From: Leucobacter sp.
GTDB taxonomy: Bacteria > Actinomycetota > Actinomycetes > Actinomycetales > Microbacteriaceae
Length of the DNA stretch: 5,216 bases
NCBI GenBank assembly: GCA_031178565.1
Contig: JAPSIU010000215.1
Span: forward strand, 1-5,216
Direction: 5' to 3'
Shown here: positions 1-5,216 of the stretch, piece after piece
Layout of the letters: every line of letters begins with the position of its first letter
How positions within the stretch are numbered: the stretch's first letter is position 1
Notes under the pieces: generated by a model
What the model saw: only the letters and a program-made list of their open reading frames with translations
What the model was told of the DNA's origin: nothing
The model's database searches: none
Position numbers and translations under genes: made by a program

Positions 1-387
1 TTCGTCGAGCTCGTCGAGGCGGGGGAGACCAGCGGCCCGGAAGTGCACGCCGTGGCGGAGGAGTACCTCGCACCGCTCGTGGCGCAGGGGATCGACACGC
101 TCGTCCTCGGCTGCACCCACTACCCCTTCCTGCGCGGCGCGATCCGACAGGTCGTCGGCCCCGATGTGGCGCTCGTGTCGAGCGACATCGAGACCGCCAA
201 CGAGGTGTATCAGGAGCTGACCGTGCGAGGGCTCCTGCGCCCGCAGGGTTCCGGCGACGCCGTCCTCCGCTACGAGGCCACCGGCGAGGACCCCGCGGCC
301 TTCGTGGAGCTCGCGCGGCGGATGCTCGGGATCGGCATCGACGCGGTCGATCCCGTCCCGACCGGTGCGATCCGTCTGCCGCGGTGA
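1..387 (+). CDS. murI: Glutamate racemase, C-terminal fragment (5' end outside window)
   Basis: Cofactor-independent racemase that converts L-glutamate to D-glutamate for peptidoglycan in the cytoplasm. The frame is open from base 1, so the GTG at position 43 is internal and the true start lies upstream; 128 residues are visible, about half of the usual 260-280. The decisive motif is LGCTHYPFL, with the second catalytic cysteine at 112-114 and the adjacent histidine at 118-120. Before it, FVELVEAGETSG fits the family's 'LVE.G' strand. After it, LVSSDIETANEVYQEL matches the glutamate-racemase segment just beyond the active site, in the 'VSS..ETA' form I associate with actinobacterial MurI. The first catalytic cysteine and the N-terminal domain are off the edge. 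The C-terminal tail (ELARRMLG and about 20 residues beyond) is complete, ending at TGA 385-387. It is followed by rph on the same strand, a common actinobacterial order. Confidence 0.95.
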   Translation, partial: FVELVEAGETSGPEVHAVAEEYLAPLVAQGIDTLVLGCTHYPFLRGAIRQVVGPDVALVSSDIETANEVYQELTVRGLLRPQGSGDAVLRYEATGEDPAAFVELARRMLGIGIDAVDPVPTGAIRLPR

Positions 388-420
388 GTCCGCGGCCCGA
401 AACAGAACCGTCCGTACTCG

Positions 421-426
421 AAGGAG
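421..426 (+). promoter_or_regulatory. Ribosome binding site of rph
   Basis: AAGGAG is a strong Shine-Dalgarno match in the short murI-rph gap. It lies 4 bases before the ATG at 431 and 7 bases before the ATG at 434. The spacing therefore favours the second of the two tandem ATGs, and it argues against the much longer in-frame extension back to 365 that overlaps the end of murI. I see no clear -10/-35 promoter in the gap. Confidence 0.75.
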
Positions 427-433
427 AACAATG

Positions 434-1180
434 ATGAGCGAGCTAGGCCGCGCCGACGGGCGCACCCCGGGACAGATGCGCCCGGTCACGATCGAGCGCG
501 GCTGGAGCGCGCAGGCCGAGGGGAGCGCGCTCATCTCCTTCGGACGCACGCGCGTGCTCTGCACCGCGTCCTTCACGCCGGGTGTGCCCCGCTGGCTGAT
601 GGGCAAGGGGTCGGGCTGGGTGACGGCCGAGTACTCGATGCTGCCCCGCTCCACGAACGAGCGCATGCAGCGCGAATCGGTGAAGGGCCGGATCGGCGGC
701 CGGACCCACGAGATCTCGCGGCTCATCGGCCGCAGCCTGCGCGCGATCATCGACACCAAGGCGCTCGGCGAGAACACGATCGTGATCGACTGCGACGTCC
801 TGCAGGCGGACGGCGGAACGCGCACGGCCTCGATCACCGGCGCCTACGTCGCGCTCGCGGACGCGATCGAGTGGGCGCGCGCTCAGGGGCATCTGCCGAA
901 GAAGGCGAAGCCGCTCACCGACAGCGTGGCCGCGGTGTCGGTCGGGATCGTCGGCGGCGTCGCCATGAGCGACCTCGCCTACGTCGAGGACTCCCGCGCC
1001 GAGACCGACATGAACGTGGTGGTCACCGGATCGGGCGACTTCGTCGAGGTGCAGGGCACCGCCGAGGGCGCGCCCTTCAAGCGGGCCGAGCTCGACACGC
1101 TGCTCGACCTCGCGCTCGCGAGCTCCGCCGAGCTCTCGGAGCTGCAGCGGTCCGTGCTGATGGAGGGGCGGATCGCGTGA
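434..1180 (+). CDS. rph: Ribonuclease PH (tRNA 3'-end phosphorolytic exonuclease)
   Basis: Removes nucleotides from the 3' extension of tRNA precursors using phosphate, releasing nucleoside diphosphates; the family works as a hexameric ring in the cytoplasm. At 248 residues it has the normal family length and appears complete. Family signatures run in order: RADGRTPGQMRPV near the N-terminus, then GSGWVTAEYSMLPRST, then RIGGRTHEISRLIGRSLR. Next come the phosphate-binding GGTRT (about residues 127-131) and DLAYVEDSRAETDMNVV (about 180-196) with the conserved acidic residues D180 and D186. EVQGTAEGAPF follows near the C-terminus. Two ATGs stand in tandem at 431 and 434; I chose 434 on ribosome-binding-site spacing, and 431 would add one Met. 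The stop TGA shares bases with the GTG start of rdgB, which implies translational coupling. The RNase PH identity is very secure; only the start is uncertain, by one codon. Confidence 0.97.
   Translation: MSELGRADGRTPGQMRPVTIERGWSAQAEGSALISFGRTRVLCTASFTPGVPRWLMGKGSGWVTAEYSMLPRSTNERMQRESVKGRIGGRTHEISRLIGRSLRAIIDTKALGENTIVIDCDVLQADGGTRTASITGAYVALADAIEWARAQGHLPKKAKPLTDSVAAVSVGIVGGVAMSDLAYVEDSRAETDMNVVVTGSGDFVEVQGTAEGAPFKRAELDTLLDLALASSAELSELQRSVLMEGRIA
1162..1168 (+). promoter_or_regulatory. Ribosome binding site of rdgB inside the rph 3' end
   Basis: GGAGGGG lies within the last codons of rph, 8 bases before the GTG at 1177. This fixes the rdgB start there and rejects the upstream in-frame extension to 871, which would run out of frame through most of the second half of rph. 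Confidence 0.7.
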
Positions 1181-1782
1181 GCACACTCGTACTCGCCTCC
1201 CACAACGCGCACAAGCTCGAGGAGCTGCGCCGGATCCTCGGCCCCCTGATCCCGGGCATCGAGCTCGTCGGATACGAGGGTCCCGAGCCGGTCGAGAACG
1301 GGCTGAGCTTCGAGGAGAACGCGCTGCTCAAGGCGCGTGCCGCTGCGGCGCACACCGGGCTCCCCGCGATCGCGGACGACTCAGGGATCGCGGTCGAGGT
1401 GCTCGGCGGCTGCCCGGGAATCTTCTCGGCGCGCTGGGGCGGTCCCGAGCGGGACGACCGCACCAACGTCGATCTGCTCCTGTGGCAGCTGACCGACGTC
1501 GCCGACGAGCACCGCTCGGCGGGGTTCGTCTGCGCCGCGGCACTCGCCCTGCCCGATGCGGACGGCAGGCGCGGCGACGAGGTCTGCGAGCTCGGAGTGT
1601 GGAGGGGGAGTGTGCTGCGCGAGCCGCGGGGCGAGGGCGGGTTCGGCTACGACCCGGTCTTCCGGCCCGAGGGCGAGGAGCGCTCCGCCGCCGAGCTCGA
1701 CGCCGCCGAGAAGGACGCGCTCTCGCACCGCACGCGTGCGTTCACCGCGTTGGCCCCCGAGATCCGGGCCCGGATCGGCTGA
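1177..1782 (+). CDS. rdgB: XTP/dITP diphosphatase (non-canonical purine NTP pyrophosphatase, RdgB/HAM1 family)
   Basis: House-cleaning enzyme that hydrolyses deaminated purine triphosphates (ITP, dITP, XTP) to monophosphates and pyrophosphate, keeping them out of nucleic acids; the family is Mg-dependent and dimeric. The 201-residue product is of normal length. Seen in order: the N-terminal S-x-N-x-x-K-x-x-E motif (S8, N10, K13, E16 in LASHNAHKLEEL), SFEENALLKA (44-53), the catalytic ADDSG (66-70, with D68 as the expected general base), GCPGIFSARW (78-87), GGFGYDPVF (154-162) and LSHRTRA (182-188), which shapes the purine pocket. The GTG start overlaps the rph stop as GTGA and has a good ribosome binding site, so the two are probably translationally coupled. 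The murI-rph-rdgB order is a recurrent housekeeping cluster in actinobacteria. No unusual residues were noticed. Confidence 0.97.
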   Translation: MSTLVLASHNAHKLEELRRILGPLIPGIELVGYEGPEPVENGLSFEENALLKARAAAAHTGLPAIADDSGIAVEVLGGCPGIFSARWGGPERDDRTNVDLLLWQLTDVADEHRSAGFVCAAALALPDADGRRGDEVCELGVWRGSVLREPRGEGGFGYDPVFRPEGEERSAAELDAAEKDALSHRTRAFTALAPEIRARIG

Positions 1783-1786
1783 TCCC

Positions 1787-4700
1787 GTGACCGAATCGAA
1801 CGCGGGAGGCCTCGCGCGCCCCGATGTCTCCGAGGCCGACGCCGCGCTCATCGCGCGCGAGTGCTACGGGATCGAGGCGGAGGCGTGCGAACTCGGAAGC
1901 AATCAGGATCGCAACTTCGTGCTGACGGAGGCCGACGGTTCCCGCAGCGTGCTGCGGGTCGACAATCCGGTGTTCGGAGACGACGCCCGCGAGGCTCAGC
2001 ACGCCGCGCTCGACGCCTATCGCGCCGCAGGCGTTCCGGTGCCGGCCGTCCTGCCTGGCGTGAACGGCGAGCCGACCCAGCGCTGGGGCGGCTTCGCGGT
2101 GCGTCGCAGCGAGTTCGCCGAGGGTGAGCCGCTCGTGGATCGGGGATACTTCGCTCCCGTCGTGCTCGCGGAGTTCGGCGCACTCGCCGCTGCCTCGGTG
2201 AACGCCCTCGCGGATCTGCGGCATCCCGGTCTCGACCGGCCGAACATGTGGGACATGCGGGTCGCGTACGCGGAGACCGTGCGGCTCGCGCCCTCGGTCA
2301 CCGACGTCGCGCTGCGGGACCGCGTGCTCGCCGAGGCCGGGGCGGCTCGGGCAGCGCTCGAGGCGGTCGCCGAGGCGCTGCCGGTGCAGGCGATTCACGG
2401 GGACCTGACCGACGACAACGTGATGGGGGCTTGGGCGGACGATGCCCGACTGCATCCGCGCACCGTGCTCGATCTCGGCGATCTCGGCTCGGGCTGGCGG
2501 GTGGCGGAACTCGCGGTGACCGCCTCCTCGCTGCTGCACCACGAGCCGGAGCGGCCGCTGCGAGTGCTCGACACGGTCGCCGCCTTCCACCGCGATGCGC
2601 GATTGAGCGCTGCCGAGGCACGCGCCGTGTGGCCCCTCGTCGTGCTCCGGGCCTCGCTGCTCGTCGCGAGCGGGTGGCGCCAGCTCGAGATCGACGGGGG
2701 CAACGACTACGCTCGCGAGCGGATCGCGGGGGAGCAGGCGATCTTCGACGCCGCGACCCGGTTCCCGCTGGTCGAGATGACCGAGCACGTGCTCGCGCGG
2801 CTCGGCTTCCAGGGCGTCCCGCACGGGGCCGGGCTGCGCCTCGTCGCCGGCGTCGAGCCCGGTTCCGCGGATCCTCTGCCGCTCCGCACGATCCTTCCCG
2901 CTCTGGAGGGCGAGGTCGCTGTGCTGGATCCCGGCGTGGAGGCCGAGGCCCTCGACGCCGGGAAGTGGCTCGAGCAGCACGCCGAGGCCCGACTGCTCGC
3001 CCGCGCGCTCGCGGGTGACGCCTCCGCCGCGGTGTTCCCCTACGGCGCATACCGTCTGACCCAGACCCGGATCGACTCGGAGATGTGGATCGCGGCCGGG
3101 CAGTCGCTCTCCGTGGCCTCGCCCGTGGCCGCCACTGTCGTGGGCGCTGCTCCGGGGCTCGTGTCGCTGCTGGTCGAAGACCAGTGGCTGCTCGTGCTGT
3201 CCGGCGTCCAGCCGACGGCTGCGAAGTCCTCGCGGGTGGAGGCGGGCGACGAGATCGGGGTGCTCGAGGCGGCGACGACGATGCGCCCCCTCCACGCGAG
3301 GCTCGTGCGCGTCGACGCGATCCAGGCCGACACGCAGCTCGCGATGGATCTTCTCCGGCGCGTCATGGCGGAGCGCGAGTCCGGCGACTTCCGGAGCTCT
3401 GCGGTGAACTGCGTCGCCCCGGAACGGGTGCCCGCGTGGTCGAGGCTCACCCGCGATCCGGCCTCGCTGCTCGGCCTGCCGAGCCTCGCGCAGCGCGATA
3501 CCGCGGGCGACGAGCAGCTGCGGCGCGAACGCGCCTTCGCGAGCGCTCAGGAGCGGTACTACGAGCGCCCCATGCAGATCGAGCGCGGCTGGAGGCAGCA
3601 CCTCGTCGACACGACGGGCCGATCCTACGTCGACATGGTGAACAACGTCGCCGGGCTCGGGCACGGTCACCCGGGTGTCGCGGACGCCGTGAACCGGCAG
3701 ATCCGGATCCTGAACACCAACTCCCGCTTCCTCTACCGCGAACTCGCGGAGTACAGCGAGCGTCTGCTCGCCCTGCTGCCGCCCGGGAGCGAGCTCGACA
3801 CCGTGCTGCTCGTGAACAGCGGCTCCGAGGCCGTCGACCTCGCGGTGCGGCTCGCGCAGGCCGCGACCGGGCGCCGGACGATCGTGGCGCTGCGCGAGGC
3901 GTACCACGGCTGGACCATGGCCTCGGACGCGGTGACGACCTCCGCCTACGACAATCCCGACGCACTCGCGACGCGCCCCGACTGGGTGCACGTGGCGGAT
4001 GTGCCGAACCGCTTCCGCGGCACCCACCGCGGAGACGCGGGAGATCCGTCGGTGGGTGCGCGATACGCCGCGGATCTGGGCGTCGATCTCGAGCGGCTCG
4101 CGGCCGAGGGGCGCGACGTCGCCGGGTTCATCTGCGAGTCGGTGCTCGGCAACGCGGGCGGCGTACTGCTGCCGGAGGGCTACCTCGCGGACGTCTACCG
4201 GCGCGTGCGCGCCGCGGGCGGGCTCTGCATCGCCGACGAGGTGCAGGTCGGCTTCGGGCGCATGGGTTCGAGTTTCTGGGGCTTCGAGCAGTCGGGGGCG
4301 GTGCCCGACCTCATCACGATCGCGAAACCGATGGGCAACGGATTCCCCATCGGCGGCGTCATCACGTCGCAGCGGATCGCCGACGCGCTCGCGACCCAGG
4401 GCCAGTTCTTCTCCTCGGCCGGCGGCAATCCGCTGAGCTGCAGGGTCGGGATCGCGGTGCTGGACGCGATGGAGGCCGAGGGGCTGCAGGAGAACGCGCG
4501 GGTCCTGGGCGAGCGGCTCGTCGCCGGCTTCCGCTCACTGGCGGAGCGGCACGAGATCATCGGGCCGATCCACGGCGAGGGACTGTATCTCGGGGTGGAG
4601 CTCGTTCGGGATCGCAACACGCTGGAGCCCGCGAGCGCCGAAGCCGCGGCCATCTGCGAGCGGCTCCGCGAGCTCGGGGTGATCGTGCTCACGACCTCCG

Positions 4701-4804
4701 AGCGCTCGAACGTGCTCAAGGTCAAGCCGCCGCTGTGCCTCTCGGAGGAGAGCGCGGACTTCGTCGTCGAGATGCTCGACCGGGTGCTCACCGAGGGCTG
4801 GTAG
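1787..4804 (+). CDS. Fusion protein: APH-type kinase + degenerate M23-like middle domain + class III PLP aminotransferase/phospholyase
   Basis: A 1005-residue, three-part cytoplasmic protein. Residues about 15-340 are an APH/AGPHD1-like kinase: nucleotide loop LGSNQDRNF (36-44), VLRV with R57 at the usual Lys/Arg site, Brenner motif HGDLTDDN (204-211, catalytic D206, N211) and metal-binding LDLGD (D229, D232). Residues about 345-560 are beta-rich and resemble the M23-peptidase-like insert of similar fusions, without a recognisable HxxxD. Residues about 586-1005 are a fold-type I class III PLP enzyme: LNTNSRFLY (642-650), NSGSEA (677-682), YHGWT (706-710), ADEVQVGFGR (D817 contacts the pyridine nitrogen), AKPMGNGFP (Schiff-base K847) and SSAGGNPLSC. 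LNTNSRFL, KPMGNG and GGNP.SC are typical of the ETNPPL/PHYKPL phospholyase subfamily rather than ordinary transaminases. I infer phosphorylation of an amino alcohol or hydroxy-amino acid followed by loss of phosphate and ammonia; plain transamination is possible. The GTG start is 4 bases after the rdgB stop with little Shine-Dalgarno, suggesting coupling. The substrate is unknown. Confidence 0.85.
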   Translation: MTESNAGGLARPDVSEADAALIARECYGIEAEACELGSNQDRNFVLTEADGSRSVLRVDNPVFGDDAREAQHAALDAYRAAGVPVPAVLPGVNGEPTQRWGGFAVRRSEFAEGEPLVDRGYFAPVVLAEFGALAAASVNALADLRHPGLDRPNMWDMRVAYAETVRLAPSVTDVALRDRVLAEAGAARAALEAVAEALPVQAIHGDLTDDNVMGAWADDARLHPRTVLDLGDLGSGWRVAELAVTASSLLHHEPERPLRVLDTVAAFHRDARLSAAEARAVWPLVVLRASLLVASGWRQLEIDGGNDYARERIAGEQAIFDAATRFPLVEMTEHVLARLGFQGVPHGAGLRLVAGVEPGSADPLPLRTILPALEGEVAVLDPGVEAEALDAGKWLEQHAEARLLARALAGDASAAVFPYGAYRLTQTRIDSEMWIAAGQSLSVASPVAATVVGAAPGLVSLLVEDQWLLVLSGVQPTAAKSSRVEAGDEIGVLEAATTMRPLHARLVRVDAIQADTQLAMDLLRRVMAERESGDFRSSAVNCVAPERVPAWSRLTRDPASLLGLPSLAQRDTAGDEQLRRERAFASAQERYYERPMQIERGWRQHLVDTTGRSYVDMVNNVAGLGHGHPGVADAVNRQIRILNTNSRFLYRELAEYSERLLALLPPGSELDTVLLVNSGSEAVDLAVRLAQAATGRRTIVALREAYHGWTMASDAVTTSAYDNPDALATRPDWVHVADVPNRFRGTHRGDAGDPSVGARYAADLGVDLERLAAEGRDVAGFICESVLGNAGGVLLPEGYLADVYRRVRAAGGLCIADEVQVGFGRMGSSFWGFEQSGAVPDLITIAKPMGNGFPIGGVITSQRIADALATQGQFFSSAGGNPLSCRVGIAVLDAMEAEGLQENARVLGERLVAGFRSLAERHEIIGPIHGEGLYLGVELVRDRNTLEPASAEAAAICERLRELGVIVLTTSERSNVLKVKPPLCLSEESADFVVEMLDRVLTEGW

Positions 4805-4839
4805 CGCCGACCGCGTTCTCCGACGGATGCGCCGACCGT
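4805..4839. other. Short convergent intergenic gap with a 10-base direct repeat
   Basis: This gap separates the two convergent genes. GCGCCGACCG occurs at 4804-4813 and again at 4829-4838, 25 bases apart in the same orientation. I see no stable hairpin followed by a T-tract on either strand, so no intrinsic terminator can be called. The repeat may be chance in such GC-rich DNA. Confidence 0.4.
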
Positions 4840-5216
4840 TCATCGCGAGAGGGACACGAGCACTTCGACGAGGATCGCGAGAGCGATCAGGACGAACAGC
4901 GCACCCGCGCCGATATCGAACCAGGGAGCGGCCCGGCCGAACCAGCGCCGGAAACCGGCTGCCGAAGAGGCGAGCGCGATGCCGACGAACCAGGCCACGC
5001 CGACCGCGACCATGACGGAGATGATGGCGATCCTGGTGCCCCAGTCGGCCTCGGAGGGGAGGAACTGCGCCAGCAGGGCCGTGAAGAACACGAGCGCCTT
5101 GGGGTTCGCGAGATTCGTGGCGAGGCCGAGCAGCCAGGGGCGCGTCGTCGCACCGGGGCGGCGGTGCGGTCCGACGGCGCGCAGCGGCGGGACCCCCCAG
5201 CGCACGCTCACCGCGC
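4840..5216 (-). CDS. LysE/RhtB-family amino acid exporter, C-terminal part (5' end outside window)
   Basis: Inner-membrane exporter of the LysE superfamily (LysE/RhtB type), which moves amino acids or their analogues out of the cell. About 125 residues are visible of the usual 200-210. The frame is open through the right edge, so the GTG at 5211-5209 is probably internal; the N-terminal 'SPGP' signature and the first helices lie outside. What identifies it is GLATNLANPKALVFFTALL: the NLANPK core (5098-5115) and the FF that follows are characteristic of the family. Three hydrophobic segments can be seen: LLGLATNLANPKALVFF and onward, IAIISVMVAVGVAWFVGIA, and a C-terminal IGAGALFVLIALAILVEVL that ends four residues before the stop. 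The gene converges on the fusion gene, so it is transcribed separately. The transported substrate cannot be read from the sequence. A link to amine or amino acid turnover by its neighbour is only a suggestion. Confidence 0.9.
   Translation of the reverse strand, partial: AVSVRWGVPPLRAVGPHRRPGATTRPWLLGLATNLANPKALVFFTALLAQFLPSEADWGTRIAIISVMVAVGVAWFVGIALASSAAGFRRWFGRAAPWFDIGAGALFVLIALAILVEVLVSLSR

Noticed and set aside
365..433. In-frame upstream extension of rph to 365
   Set aside because: It overlaps the end of murI and would add an Arg-rich leader absent from RNase PH. The ribosome binding site at 421-426 points to the ATG pair at 431/434.
871..1176. In-frame upstream extension of rdgB to an ATG at 871
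   Set aside because: It runs out of frame through rph and is Arg/Gly-rich. The RdgB N-terminal motif S-x-N-x-x-K begins within eight residues of the GTG at 1177, which has its own ribosome binding site.
443..1186. Minus-strand open frame of 247 codons opposite rph
   Set aside because: It is the antisense shadow of rph, with biased composition (Arg, Ala, Gly, His, Asp) and no motif. RNase PH on the plus strand is unambiguous.
1556..1786. In-frame upstream extension of the fusion gene to an ATG at 1556
   Set aside because: The extension overlaps the last third of rdgB in another frame and encodes Arg/Ser/Pro-rich sequence with no kinase homology. The kinase domain begins soon after the GTG at 1787.
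2298..3050. Minus-strand open frame of 250 codons and the matching plus-strand frame at 2248-3018
   Set aside because: Both translate to almost pure Arg/Ala/Gly/Pro low-complexity sequence within the kinase and middle-domain coding region, typical of GC-rich shadow frames.
1742..4027. Very long minus-strand open frame (761 codons) opposite the fusion gene
   Set aside because: It lies antisense to a gene with clear enzyme motifs. Its translation is rich in His, Arg, Gly and Pro with no recognisable domain. Long antisense frames are expected in DNA with strong G/C third-position bias.
4819..4827. TCCGACGGA palindrome as a possible terminator stem in the convergent gap
   Set aside because: The arms are four bases with a one-base centre, too tight to form a hairpin, and no T-tract follows on either strand.

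Overview
The window has uniformly high GC, with strong G/C preference at third codon positions and several GTG starts. This suggests a high-GC actinobacterium. The gene order murI-rph-rdgB and the protein style resemble Microbacteriaceae (for example Leucobacter or Microbacterium relatives), but that placement is inferred from recall, not from a search.

Layout: positions 1-387 hold the 3' end of murI (glutamate racemase, cell-wall D-glutamate), cut by the left edge. After a 46-base gap with a good ribosome binding site comes rph (RNase PH, tRNA 3' trimming, 434-1180). Its stop overlaps the GTG start of rdgB (ITP/XTP/dITP pyrophosphatase, 1177-1782). Four bases after the rdgB stop begins a very large gene (1787-4804, 1005 aa). 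It fuses an APH-type kinase domain, a middle beta-rich domain that looks like a degenerate M23/lipoyl-like fold, and a class III PLP enzyme of the ethanolamine-phosphate/phosphohydroxylysine phospholyase-like subfamily. All four genes lie on the plus strand, closely spaced, and probably form one transcription unit. A short convergent gap (4805-4839) separates them from a minus-strand LysE/RhtB-type amino acid exporter (4840-5216), whose N-terminal part lies beyond the right edge.

The first three genes are a common housekeeping cluster. The fusion protein is the item of most interest. Its two enzymatic ends suggest a two-step route in one polypeptide: an amino alcohol or hydroxy-amino acid is phosphorylated, then the PLP domain removes phosphate and ammonia to leave an aldehyde. 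This type of fusion is already known in bacteria, so it is not a new system. Its substrate and the purpose of the middle domain are open. I see no RNA genes, mobile elements, CRISPR arrays or clear terminators.
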